From positions 23,714 to 87,713 of the forward strand of contig JARBJD010000305.1 of assembly GCA_033064195.1 (NCBI GenBank): 64,000 nt of DNA, read 5' to 3'. The notes below the pieces were generated by a model. The model saw nothing but the letters and a program-made list of their open reading frames with translations, did no database searches and was not told the DNA's origin. The stretch is from Blattamonas nauphoetae (lineage: Eukaryota > Preaxostyla > Oxymonadida). Shown one piece after another: positions 45,649 through 56,159 of the stretch. The translations under genes were made by a program, and so were the position numbers. Numbering within the stretch: the stretch's first letter is position 1; the number at the start of each line of letters is the position of its first letter.

Positions 45649-48600
45649 ATGAGAATTGAGAAAAAGGGTTTGATCTTGAGTCTCATCTTCATTTTGATGC
45701 TATCACTTCCACTATCTGCAGCAGTCGCACTCCTGCTTTCTCCGATATTCATCCAAGCTTTGACTCAATCGCCACAACCACTCTCCACTCTCCTGTTGTC
45801 CAGCGACAGAAATCATCAGAACGATGCCCAATTCGCAAACATTCTTCATGTACCAGCTGGGATTTACCATACAGATGAATATTTGATTGAATCATCACGA
45901 CTCACGATCGAAGGAGATTCCAGTCGTGTGATTCATTCATCGCCCGAAGCATCAGATTCAACCCGTGATGAAGATTCAGCTGTCTCTGGAAGGAACAACA
46001 GGAGAAACTCAAGGTCGTCACTCTTTGTGATGATTAACAGTTCGATTTCTGTTAATTCGATCTGCTTCGACGTGAGAAGCCCAAAGACAATCGTGAGCTT
46101 GATTTCGTCGTCGAACGTAAAACTGACATCATGCAAGATCATGAGTGGTGAAAGATGTTCACCGTTTGTTGTTGGTTCTCACTCAGGATGCGGTGGATCG
46201 TCAATCTCGTTTGTGAGCTGTTGTCACAAACCATCGACGCAGAATCATCTCCTCCCTCTCGTCGACTTTGATTATCTCACCAATTCATCTTTTCACACGT
46301 CTATAAATGCTGACAGTGATATCACAACACAATCTGCAGATGGTACAATGTCTGTGACGTGTGTGAATCATTTGATCTCCGATGCCGATCTTCCCCTCGG
46401 AACGGGTCCTCTGTTCAATTTTGAGAGAATTTCGGATGACCATCACACTCCCTCGTCACTGAGTGTCGAAACATCTCTTTCACACTCTTGCCTTCGGAAC
46501 GTGACGAGTTCGCCTTCTCCTGCCCTCCGTCTGATCAACTCGAACGGACACAGCCAGAAAATGATTGGAGTGGAGGTTTGTGGATGCTCGAATCATCTGT
46601 ATGGGACAGTGTGCGACGACATGAACAATGGAGGAAGCATTCTTTGCTTGAACTCGTCGTTCTCTCGCTGCTCGACCTCTCTCCCACCATCCTCCACGCA
46701 TCCCACATACATCCTCCAACACCGCACAGGAGCCGAACAGTTGTTGTTACTACCACCAAAAGATTCATCATCCGTGTCTTTCTCCCACTGCACTTTCCAC
46801 ACCGTGACGTCCAATTCCGATGGGGCAGCAATCGCTCTGACGAATGGTCTATCACCAGTCTCCGTCACAGTGTGTTCATTCGTCGACTGTAAAACAACTC
46901 TCTCATATGGGAGTGGAAGTGCTGTCCATATCTCTAACACATGGCCCTATAATCAATCGGTGTCAGTCATGTCTTCTGTCTTCACTGGCTGCTATGCGCC
47001 GAATCAGGGAGGGATCATTTGTCTCAGTTACATTCGAACTGCAACTCTCGCAGATTGCAGCTTCGTTGGCACGGAACTCCACTCCAAATTCGGAGATGTT
47101 CTCTATATCGACACTTTGAAAGAAGTGATGCAGTTCTCTCACTGCCTTGTCCGCGATTTAGATGCCCCGACTTTTGGAAGTGCTATCACTCTTTTCCAAG
47201 TCCCCACCAGCGTCATCACTTTCTCATCCTTCATCTCGTGCCATGCACGAGCATTTGATACCACCATGGGAGCTAAGAATGTTGACGTTCTGAATTGCAT
47301 GTTTGTCGAGTGCAACGATTTGAATTCAGGAGGGCTCTATGTGCGAGAATGTTCCGATCGTGTCACCGTGCAGGACTCTCTCTTCGACAGATGCAACGCC
47401 TCAAATTGCGGTGGCTTGTATATCAATTCCACGCCATCAGTCAAACTGGACAATCTCAAGTTCCGAGCCTGCACATCAGATAAAGCGAGCGACGTGTATA
47501 TTAGACTCTCAAAAACAGAAGTGATACAGGGGAATATGATCACGAATTGTGTCTCGACTTCTGACACGAACAATATTTTGTTTTATAATGGCTCTTATGA
47601 GTTTGACAACACTCTCATTCATCATGTTGCCTCGATTGATGTTCCAGCGATCGCTCTGTCTGCGTCGCTGGATGGGGATGAAGTGGGATGGAGTTTGAGC
47701 GTGACAGCGAATGCGAGTGTGGATGGAAGGATGCTGGTTGTGCTGGACCACAACAGTGCGAGTGTTTACGAGAAACCGAACTTGGACTCTCCTCCACCGA
47801 TCGCTCGTCTGTTCGTGTTCGACTTCTCGTCGTCTCAAACAGTGTCTCAGTCGGTGTCGTTGAACGAGTGGAACCTGCTGCAATACGAAGCGAATTATTC
47901 GATGGCAATGGCATCGCTTGCTGGAACAGACATCACTCTCGCTTCATCAAGCATCGAAACACCGAACCCCGCTCGGATTGTGGAAGTGATCACCGACTGG
48001 TCGTCCTCACAACCAGAACAGCTGTCGTTCCAGCTGAAAGGTCGAACGCTGTCTTCTGGGAACTACAATGTGAAAGTGAAGGGCGTGTCAGATCTGTCAA
48101 TTGATGTGTCATTCACTGGCCAACCGACGAATCAATCGGAATCGCGAAACATGCACTCGACGACAGCCACTCTGTTGTTGGTTGGGGAAGGGAGCAAGCT
48201 GACATTCGACAGGAAATATGAAATCGAGTCAGTTGAGAAAGCGGACGGCACGTCTCTCATCCTCGACCCTCCTCACCTCTTCTTCACAACTCCCAATCCG
48301 ACTCGCCTGACGTCAGTGAGTGATGCGGTCTTTACCGATCCTCTCGACAAATCAACAGTCTTCGTCACTCTCTCTGGAGGCAACTTTCCAACTGGATCGT
48401 ATTCTTTGAATGTCTCTCTGATCGGAGAACAACCTTCGACTGAAATCACCATCAATGTTACCTTCTTATTGAGTGACAGTGGAAAAGCAAAATCAGCTGT
48501 TGTGTTCAAAAGAGATGGGAGTCAGGTTGATCTGCTTTTTGGTGAGAGATACAACATTCGCTCTCTCTCGAATGCCTCCGAATCGATTTGGATTCCGTCT

Positions 48601-51600
48601 CCTCTCTCCTTCTCTGTTCCTGAATGTCCTGGGATTGTGGAGAGAGTGTCATCGTGCTCGCTGGATGATGCGAAGTCGTCTGTTCTGGTGACGTTTGAGG
48701 GATGTTGCTTTGTGACTGGATCGACACATGTTGTTGTTTCTGATGGATCGAATGAAGCGCAATCGAAAGGAGATTTGTCTGTGATCAATTCAACACACTT
48801 CTCAGTCTCGTTCACAGCTGGTTGGACACAATCATGGCTGCATGTCGCGTATGGTGAGACTTATTCTGTGAAATCGGTTTCATTATCCTCGACATCGTTC
48901 CTTGTTCGTTCGTCGATCTTTGTGACCATCCCCAAACCTCCGTGTGTGACAAGCATCTCGTGCAACTTCGACACGAATCTCACTCATTTTGTGGTGACAT
49001 TGTCAGGAGAGAGTCTCCCACCAGCTGCCACCTACACCGCACTTCTGTCACCGTCGGCTTCATTTGAAGTGACATTCTCTGAAAATGTTGGGAAGTCAGA
49101 TCCGATCGAAGGGAATGCAACGAATGGTCTGCTCTTCGGAACGGAATATACCCTTTCGTCACTCTCGCATGGGGACAACCAGATTCTTCTGAACAAGACA
49201 ACCTTCTCCACCCCACTTGGTCCCGCGTTGTCTGATGTTGTGTGCTCTCTTGATGCTGTGGATTCGTCGTTTGTTGTTCTGGCATTGTCAGGATTGCGAA
49301 TGCCTTCATCGTCGGACTACAAACTGATTGTTGCTGAAAAAGGAGGGCCAGCGCAGGTGACTCTGAACGTGTCATTCTCATCGTCAAGTGTGGGGAGTGG
49401 GAGTGTTGAAGTGTTCGAGAAGGAGAACACTCTGGAATATGGTCAATCATATTCTGTTGTGTCCCTCTCACTTGACTCATTGCTGATCTCGCTCCCTTCT
49501 CAATCCATCACTTTCGACGTTCCCAACCCTCCTCGCCTGACCGCAGTGGACGAACCGATTGTCTTTCTCCCGTCTGATCATTCAAAGATTTCGATTGTGT
49601 TGATGGGGACAGAGATCCCAGTTGGATCATATTCTTTGAATGTGTCTCTGGTTGGAGATAGACCATCTGACGAAATCAGGCTCACGACAGTGTTCTCATC
49701 GAAAGAGAGTGGGACGGCAACAGCTGTTGTGTTTTATGCAAACAATGGAAAAGTGGATCTCTTGTTTGACAAGAAGTATTCGATCAAATCATTGTGGAAT
49801 GTCGATGGCTCGATTTGGATTCCATCTCCTCTCTCTTTCACTGTTCCTAAATGTCCTGGGATTGTTGAATCGTTCTTGTCGGCATCGCTGAACGACGCGA
49901 AGACGATTGTGACCTTGACATTTCGTGGGACAGACTTTACTCCTGGGCCAACACATGTTGTTCTTTCTGATGGATCGGACGAGGTGAAATCGAATGGAGA
50001 TCTCACAGTCATCGATTACACACACTTCACTGTCACATTCACAGCTGGTTGGACACAATCATCGTCGACTGTGGCATATGGTCGAACTTATTCATTGAAA
50101 TCGGTTTCGTCATCGTCGACATCGTTCCTTGTTCGTTCGTCAATCTTAGTGAACATCCCCAAACCTCCATGTGTGACTGGCATCTCGTGCAACTTCGACA
50201 CCAATCTCACACATTTCGTGGTGACCCTCACTGGAGAAGATCTTCCAAAAACAGGAACATACACTGCTCGTTTGATGTCACCATCGGTTTCATTTGAAGT
50301 GACATTCTCTGATAATTCTGGGATGTCAGATCCGATCGAAGGGAATCTGATGAATGGTCTGCTCTTCGGAACGGAATACAAACTCTCATCACTCTCGCAT
50401 GGGGACGATGTGATTCTTCTGAACAAGACAACCTTCTCCACACCATCACCTCCATTCGTGAACGCTGCCTCTTTTCATTTTGTGAATGAAATCAAGACGA
50501 GCTGCAAACTCGTTTTGGGAGGGACAAATCTCGCGTTGGAAGGAGAGTTCAAAGTCACTCTCGAACCGCCACTTTCAATCATCGTGTCCTTCTCATCAGC
50601 GACTCATGGAGAAAGCGATGAACTTCGGATTGGCTGGCCAGGGGAACTGGAATATGGTCAGAACTACACCATCCAATCCATCACTCACTCTATCAGTGAG
50701 ACTCTTGCAGTCGTTGTTGATTCTGATGTGAGCTTCACAACCGAACCTGAACCAGCATCGATTTTGTTGTTTGTGGACTCGTCGGGATCGTCGTCGTTGT
50801 TGTGTGGTGATCTGACTCGACCTTGTTCGTCGATGGATATTGGTCTGTCGATTGTGTCTGGAATTGGGTTGACTCGTGCAGATGTGAAGATTGTTGAGAA
50901 AGGAACACAAAACACAGTTCATTCGATGTCATTAGGATCAGTTCTGTCGATCTCAACGAGCAGCCCAATCTCAGCGACACTCGAGATAGGATCATCGGCT
51001 TCGATTGGATCGCAATCAGGATTGTTCGTCGTCTTGTCAGGTCGATTGGAGTTCCACGACATCTCCGTTTCTGTTCTCCCAACCGATCCTTCCTTCGTCC
51101 TCGTTTCTGGTGACCACTCCACTCTCGTTCTGAAAAACACATCATTCTTTGGCAGATCCTCAGGTTCTTTGTCAAAGAGAGGAGACACGAACACGATTCC
51201 ATCTTTACTCACTTCAGAATCGTCTGACGAATCTGAATTTGTGTGCGATTGGTTGACAGGATTGATCAAACTATCGAACTGCACGACAACGATCACAAGC
51301 ACTCAACTGCACGATCTTGGGCAAGGAGCGATCAACATGAAGAGCGGGATGGTTGACATTGAAACATCAACATTTCACAACAACACACATCGTCACTCAT
51401 CCTTCCCCTCAGCTCGACAGAACATCCACTGCTCGGATGGAGGAGTTGTGAAGGTTGGGAGTCTGTTTGGAGGAGACGGATCATCCGACATGCATCCTCA
51501 TCTGTGGATTGCAGCGGATGAGTGCTCGCTGAGTGGAGACGATGTTCAGCCTTCGCATCCCTTCTTTGTTCCGACACTCTCAACGACATCGACAAGCACT

Positions 51601-52524
51601 CTTGACAAAAGGAAGAAAGAATTCGCTGTGACGATTCTTGGCTCAACTCTGATTCCGTGTGGTCTGTGGCTGGAAGTGTTTGAAGTTGGGAAAGTCGCAA
51701 ATGCAGAGATATCAAAGAAGATTGAACTGACCGAGAACTCCACTCTCTCCTTCACTGAAACGAAAATCACGTTTTCTCTCCCTCAGACCACCCTCGCTTC
51801 TCTGGACTCTTCTCTGGAATGGCGTGGTCGTCTTGTGTTTGGAGAGGAACTGAGGACAGCAGAATCGTTCTTGATCCAAAGTGACTCGTCGAGCCGAATG
51901 GCGGAATCAGTGAAAGACAACATGAAATGGTGGATTCCTCTCGTGGTTGTTCTGTCGTGCCTCCTGCTCGCTCTGATTCTGGTTGTGATTCTGTGTCGTC
52001 GCCGTCGCTCGAAGAGTGAAGAAGCGAAGACGAATTTGGCGAACGAGATGGATCAACACGAAATGGAAGTGGAGAAGATGGAAGAAGATGTTGTCCCGCG
52101 ATCCGACAATCTCGTCATCTCTTCCGACCAGTACACACAAGCCACGTCGCAGCAAGTTTCGATCTGCAAAGAACAAGCAGTGAAACCGACAGGCGAGCCG
52201 CTGAATGCAATCCCGATTCAGAATCGAGTGGAGGCGCTGAGTTGTGGTGGAGAGATGAAGACAGTTGTGGTGAACAAGATGGACACGCTTTACGAAAGAC
52301 TGCACACTTCGAAGATGGTGTTTGATCGGCGACATGTTGAGCAGATGATTGTTCGAGGAATGATGCAGCTGATGGAGAAGCGACACGAAGAGACTGGCCT
52401 TCGACTGAGCTCGCACTGGGTTCTGTTCGACAGCCAGGGGGAAGTGTGCATTTCGCATGCATACCAATCTCGGGTATGGTCACCCCATTTACTAGATTCC
52501 ACTTCACATTATAAACAAAGTTAG
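45649..52524 (+). CDS. Divergent receptor paralog 4 with truncated pseudokinase (2291 aa)
   Basis: An in-frame ATG exists at 45598. ATG 45649 (MRIEKKGLILSLIFILMLSL) is preferred because it places a basic N-region directly before the hydrophobic core. Residues about 100-665 are a beta-helix (CSFVDCKTTLSYGSGSAVHI-type rungs). About 765-1700 holds some eight Ig/IPT-like domains (LSGGNFPTGSYSLNVSLIGE and similar). About 1780-1990 is the second beta-helix with GQGAINMKSG and SARQNIHC. A TM segment lies at about 2091-2115 (WWIPLVVVLSCLLLALILVV) followed by RRRR. The cytoplasmic part begins a pseudokinase (HWVLFDSQGEVCISHAYQ) but then leaves homology and stops at TAG 52522. A kinase-end relic lies 190 bp downstream. 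It may still be a membrane protein with a shortened tail. Confidence 0.85.
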   Translation: MRIEKKGLILSLIFILMLSLPLSAAVALLLSPIFIQALTQSPQPLSTLLLSSDRNHQNDAQFANILHVPAGIYHTDEYLIESSRLTIEGDSSRVIHSSPEASDSTRDEDSAVSGRNNRRNSRSSLFVMINSSISVNSICFDVRSPKTIVSLISSSNVKLTSCKIMSGERCSPFVVGSHSGCGGSSISFVSCCHKPSTQNHLLPLVDFDYLTNSSFHTSINADSDITTQSADGTMSVTCVNHLISDADLPLGTGPLFNFERISDDHHTPSSLSVETSLSHSCLRNVTSSPSPALRLINSNGHSQKMIGVEVCGCSNHLYGTVCDDMNNGGSILCLNSSFSRCSTSLPPSSTHPTYILQHRTGAEQLLLLPPKDSSSVSFSHCTFHTVTSNSDGAAIALTNGLSPVSVTVCSFVDCKTTLSYGSGSAVHISNTWPYNQSVSVMSSVFTGCYAPNQGGIICLSYIRTATLADCSFVGTELHSKFGDVLYIDTLKEVMQFSHCLVRDLDAPTFGSAITLFQVPTSVITFSSFISCHARAFDTTMGAKNVDVLNCMFVECNDLNSGGLYVRECSDRVTVQDSLFDRCNASNCGGLYINSTPSVKLDNLKFRACTSDKASDVYIRLSKTEVIQGNMITNCVSTSDTNNILFYNGSYEFDNTLIHHVASIDVPAIALSASLDGDEVGWSLSVTANASVDGRMLVVLDHNSASVYEKPNLDSPPPIARLFVFDFSSSQTVSQSVSLNEWNLLQYEANYSMAMASLAGTDITLASSSIETPNPARIVEVITDWSSSQPEQLSFQLKGRTLSSGNYNVKVKGVSDLSIDVSFTGQPTNQSESRNMHSTTATLLLVGEGSKLTFDRKYEIESVEKADGTSLILDPPHLFFTTPNPTRLTSVSDAVFTDPLDKSTVFVTLSGGNFPTGSYSLNVSLIGEQPSTEITINVTFLLSDSGKAKSAVVFKRDGSQVDLLFGERYNIRSLSNASESIWIPSPLSFSVPECPGIVERVSSCSLDDAKSSVLVTFEGCCFVTGSTHVVVSDGSNEAQSKGDLSVINSTHFSVSFTAGWTQSWLHVAYGETYSVKSVSLSSTSFLVRSSIFVTIPKPPCVTSISCNFDTNLTHFVVTLSGESLPPAATYTALLSPSASFEVTFSENVGKSDPIEGNATNGLLFGTEYTLSSLSHGDNQILLNKTTFSTPLGPALSDVVCSLDAVDSSFVVLALSGLRMPSSSDYKLIVAEKGGPAQVTLNVSFSSSSVGSGSVEVFEKENTLEYGQSYSVVSLSLDSLLISLPSQSITFDVPNPPRLTAVDEPIVFLPSDHSKISIVLMGTEIPVGSYSLNVSLVGDRPSDEIRLTTVFSSKESGTATAVVFYANNGKVDLLFDKKYSIKSLWNVDGSIWIPSPLSFTVPKCPGIVESFLSASLNDAKTIVTLTFRGTDFTPGPTHVVLSDGSDEVKSNGDLTVIDYTHFTVTFTAGWTQSSSTVAYGRTYSLKSVSSSSTSFLVRSSILVNIPKPPCVTGISCNFDTNLTHFVVTLTGEDLPKTGTYTARLMSPSVSFEVTFSDNSGMSDPIEGNLMNGLLFGTEYKLSSLSHGDDVILLNKTTFSTPSPPFVNAASFHFVNEIKTSCKLVLGGTNLALEGEFKVTLEPPLSIIVSFSSATHGESDELRIGWPGELEYGQNYTIQSITHSISETLAVVVDSDVSFTTEPEPASILLFVDSSGSSSLLCGDLTRPCSSMDIGLSIVSGIGLTRADVKIVEKGTQNTVHSMSLGSVLSISTSSPISATLEIGSSASIGSQSGLFVVLSGRLEFHDISVSVLPTDPSFVLVSGDHSTLVLKNTSFFGRSSGSLSKRGDTNTIPSLLTSESSDESEFVCDWLTGLIKLSNCTTTITSTQLHDLGQGAINMKSGMVDIETSTFHNNTHRHSSFPSARQNIHCSDGGVVKVGSLFGGDGSSDMHPHLWIAADECSLSGDDVQPSHPFFVPTLSTTSTSTLDKRKKEFAVTILGSTLIPCGLWLEVFEVGKVANAEISKKIELTENSTLSFTETKITFSLPQTTLASLDSSLEWRGRLVFGEELRTAESFLIQSDSSSRMAESVKDNMKWWIPLVVVLSCLLLALILVVILCRRRRSKSEEAKTNLANEMDQHEMEVEKMEEDVVPRSDNLVISSDQYTQATSQQVSICKEQAVKPTGEPLNAIPIQNRVEALSCGGEMKTVVVNKMDTLYERLHTSKMVFDRRHVEQMIVRGMMQLMEKRHEETGLRLSSHWVLFDSQGEVCISHAYQSRVWSPHLLDSTSHYKQS

Positions 52525-52824
52525 AGAACCATTTTTGTGAAATGAGGGCTTGTTAATGAAATTGGGACACCACGATCCTCTGTTTCGAACAACCTTTTCT
52601 CCATTGAAAGGACTTTATTTGATCCAATTCGACAAAAAACCAATATTGAGAGTATGTGAGACGAACTGAACGATACAAAAAAAGGGAAAAATGCCCTTGG
52701 AATGATTTGATGGATTCAGATCAATCCCCAGCGACTCGCCCTTCACTCTCCGCGATCGCCATCTCACTCTCAGAGATTCCGGAATCACTTGCACCTGGAC
52801 GGAATGCAAAGTCGTTCATCTCCT
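52525..52824 (+). pseudogene. Detached 3' end of the paralog 4 kinase domain
   Basis: The plus frame from 52711 reads MDSDQSPATRPSLSAIAISL, SEIPESLAPGRN and a TGA at 52824. SPATRPSLSAI matches the end of the kinase domain in the other receptors (PEHRPTLATI, NPKERPTLSSL). About 110-130 codons with the APE and F-helix region are missing between 52465 and 52711, where the DNA is AT-rich and unrelated. A GTATG at 52474 could be a splice donor, but splicing to here would still skip the missing part. Confidence 0.5.
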
Positions 52825-53686
52825 GAACACTCCCTTCTCACCTCTCCTCGCTCATCTCGTTGGGAGAGTCTTCGTTCTCGACATCACGTCACGTTCACTT
52901 TTCATTCATACAATCTTGATTTCTCGCAGACTCTCCTGTCTGATGTTTTCAGTTGTTCCGACACTTCGCAGTGCTCTCACTGAGACCTCTACCCCTCTTG
53001 ACTTCTCAGTAGATATCTCTCATTCGCTCTTCAGTTCACCTCATGTTTCTTCCTTCTCTCGTCATTTTCACCCCAACATTCTTTCCGCTATTGGCGAGGT
53101 CACATGAGTTGATGTCCACGATCTCTTCATTCGCCCTCTCTTTCAATCATTCAGCAGTTGTCGTTGGTTCTGAAGACACGATGGATTCATTCGCCTTCGA
53201 TCAAAATCGTTCTGATGTCAACGACATCACAGCATTTGGACGGTGTTCATCATTTCCGTCTGTCTTCACTCAATTCATCGTTGATGCTGGCGGTTTCCCT
53301 GAGAGTTCTTTCATTCTCTGGCTTCTGTTCCTTCTTGTTTTTCTTTTTTTGGTTCTGTTTCGACTCGATTCTCAATCGACCACGTCAAACACAACCACTC
53401 CACGTTCCGCAACCGACCTCTCACTCATTCTCTTTCATTTTTCTTCTTTCTTCTCATGAACCAAACATTTGAACGAGTTCATCCTCAATTGAGCAAATTC
53501 AATCGATTAGTGACGACAGGCCGAATGATATGCATCCATTTTCAGGAATCTGATGTTCTTCAGCATGAGCATGGAAAATCAAGTGAAAAGGGAACGTTCA
53601 CTGATGTGGTTCCAATTATTCACTTATAACTTTTCATTTTGGGTAGATCACAAATAGACTCAATTGGAGAAGATTATTCGTGTTAT
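52825..53686. other. Intergenic, pyrimidine-rich
   Basis: Only T/C-rich short frames are present. A hydrophobic run near 53310-53365 lies in one of them but has no start or homology I recognise. Probably 3' flank of the receptor and 5' flank of the kinase. Confidence 0.4.
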
Positions 53687-55457
53687 ATGACAGATTCAAT
53701 CGAAGTTGCTGTGGGATGTCTGTTCTTTCTCGACCTTATTATTCATTTGCTTCTGTGTGTCCTGGTCAGATTCGTACGTTCGAACCATCAACTCTAGTGG
53801 TTTTGGAATAGTTGTAGAAATGATTGAAAAGTCAACCAAGACCCACTATGCGGGAAAAATCGTGCAGTGCTTGACGCAGAAACAGAAAGACCGATTCGAT
53901 CGCGAAGTTGTGAGACACGCATCCTTCTCACATCCTCGAATCATCAAATTGAAGGAAGCAGTGACGATGGAGGGCAACCGAGTGATCGTGATGGATCTCG
54001 GCGGAAAGTCTCTTGCCGAGGTTGTGAAAGATTTGACAGAACGGAAAGTCTTGATGCCTCGCGATGTGTGTTCGTCAAACACATTTTCGTGATATTCTTG
54101 TTCATCAATTTGATTATCTCTTGACTTATTGCCTTCCTCTTGTGGTTTTATTGATTGTGTCAGGAAGTGTATCGAGTGATGGAAGATATTGCGTCCGCAC
54201 TGGAATTGATGCACAACCACCCAAGCGGAAGGACGGCGCACGGCGATGTCAAAATGGAGAACATCCTGATCGAGGCGGATGGCCACGCGAAGCTCTGTAT
54301 GCTTGTTTCGATCTCTGATCTTCTGTTCTTCATCGAAGGTGATTTTGGGGCAGCAGAATCCGAAGATGTGACAGCGACTCGTTCGGCGCTGTCTTACCTG
54401 TACACTGCCCCAGAACGTCTGGAATCAGAAACATTAAAGGCGACGGGCAAAGCAGACGTGTGGGCGTTGGGCGTCGTGTTGTATTGGCTTCTCTTTGGAG
54501 AACCGCCGTTCAAGAGCCAATCAATTCTGAAACTGGGTCAAGAAATATCATCCTTCAAAGTGACGTCGATTAAGAACACGTGTGGAGAGGAAGAGCGAGC
54601 GCTGTTGATGCGAATGATGGACCCAGTCTGCTTTCCGCTGTCAATTGTTCATCGACCATGCCATCTCTCTTTCTCTGCTGTTTTAATCAGAATACTGCAA
54701 CCAGAGTGTCATCTCGCCAGTTGTGCCGTGGAAACGTCTTCCGATGCATCGTGAACACACCAGCAGGAGTTTGGAAGCTAAAAGACGCAGAAAATAAAGC
54801 GCTCTTGAGAAGGTTAGCTGAAGTCGAAGCAAAACTGGCGATTGAAGTCGAGAACAGACAAATGAAAGAAAAGGCAGATCAGCTGGCGATACGGCCGACC
54901 AATCCATGGAAAGGGACAGAATCCATCCGAGTATTTGACAAGACGATTCACAGACGGACTGCCGCGTTCCTAATTCAGGAGAAGAAACTGGACGTTGGAC
55001 AGAGTGCGACAGCTTTCACGATTCCAATTTCTGCGGGAATGGCGGAATTGTGCATCAAGTCAACAGGCCAAGGATTTCAATGGACAAGTCTGCTTTTCTC
55101 CATTTCCGTCACCAAAAAGAGCTTGGATTCCTCAGATATCCTCTGCCGGAGAATGCTGTGAGAGCTACCTGTGCTTCACATCTCGATGGATCAGGAGGCC
55201 AGTTCAATCTTTTCAATGGATCGATGTGGAGAAAGGGGAAGATGGTCGCGCCAGAAAGAACGAACAAGCCGTGTACTGAAATTGAACAGACAGCCGCGAT
55301 TCGAGTGAACATGTCGAGGAGAGAAGCAAGATTGTTTGTAGACGATGAGGAACAGCCTGGGAAATTCACCGAAATCCCTGCTCATCTCTGCCTTGCAATC
55401 ACAACTGGATTCACGAAAGAGGACCAGACTGTGAAAGTTATGTGGTTCAAGCAATAA
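53687..55457 (+). CDS. Protein kinase with C-terminal coiled coil and SPRY-like domain, six exons, 493 aa
   Basis: Exons are 53687-53717, 53770-54065, 54164-54296, 54339-54625, 54691-55087 and 55120-55457. The introns are 52, 98, 42, 65 and 32 bp; all begin GTNTG (GTCTG, GTGTG, GTATG, GTCTG, GTCTG) and end AG. The lengths sum to 1482 nt, 494 codons with TAA. All catalytic landmarks are present: glycine loop SSGFGIV (about 19-25), Lys40 (YAGKIV), a Glu in the following helix (DREVVRHASF), HGDVKMEN with Asp137, CDFGAAE with Asp155, TAPERLE, and KADVWALGVVLYWLL. An active Ser/Thr kinase is expected. A charged helix (ENKALLRRLAEVEAKLAIEV) follows. The final about 180 residues resemble a SPRY/concanavalin-like domain (LGFLRYPLPENA, NMSRREARLFVDDEEQPG). 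The 32-bp last intron is the least certain junction; without it there is a frameshift. Confidence 0.82.
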
Positions 55458-55484
55458 TTCAGCTTTCCTCATTTCATTTCACAA

Positions 55485-55855
55485 CGAGCTTTTGTGTATC
55501 AACTCGAGAAACAAATGGAGAAGTTGAAGCTGAAATTGAGGGAATAGAAGCGATGAGTGTGTCGATGTTCGGAATGTTCGTGAGAATCGTTGTGAGAGCT
55601 TCTTTCAGAAAAAGACTCAATTCTCGAATGATCTCAGAATCAACCTGAAATGACGAGAACTGATGGAAAGAGTCAATACACACTTTGATTGGTGGAGTGG
55701 CAGGCACATGAGGGGTGATGTCAAAGATCGAATCGGATGAGAACTGAAGTGAACGTGTGATTGTGGAAGGATCATCCTTCGGGAGCTTGACGTTTTGCGG
55801 GAGGCGTGAAGGATTGGTTGGGAGATTCCTTTGGAATGTGGAGAAAAGGATGAGA
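55485..55855 (-). pseudogene. Truncated copy of the ARM-like gene
   Basis: The minus strand reads FSTFQRNLPTNPSRLPQNV, TPPIKVCIDSFHQFSSFQV, IIRELSLFLKEALTTILTNI and SPFVSRVDTQ. These align with FSKFQRDIKMDLSHLPQYV, TPPIEVCIDSFHHLSSIQI and so on in the gene at 43468-45504. Homology stops abruptly at both ends. The 5' side runs into low-complexity DNA and the 38-bp minisatellite. It lies tail to tail with the kinase gene, 28 bp away. A non-functional fragment. Confidence 0.65.
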
Positions 55856-56159
55856 GGAAGGGAGTGAATGATGAAGGGTGGTCACGCCACAGTCCCTTCC
55901 TTGTTCTGCACGTCTTTCGAGTGTGGGAGTGTTGATGAAGTGGTTCGTGTGGAGAGGGACGAGTGGCGGGCTGGTGTTGATGAAGATGTGTCTTGTCTCT
56001 TCTGTCTTTCCGAAGACTAGATGATGATGGTCGATGTGGGATCGGAAGGAAGAGAGGATGGAGGGGTGAAGAATACGACGACGGATAAAAGAAGGCGAAG
56101 GAGGAAGACATTCGAGGCGAGCATTTCTTGGTCCTCGAAGGAACAGCAAACAGCACGAG

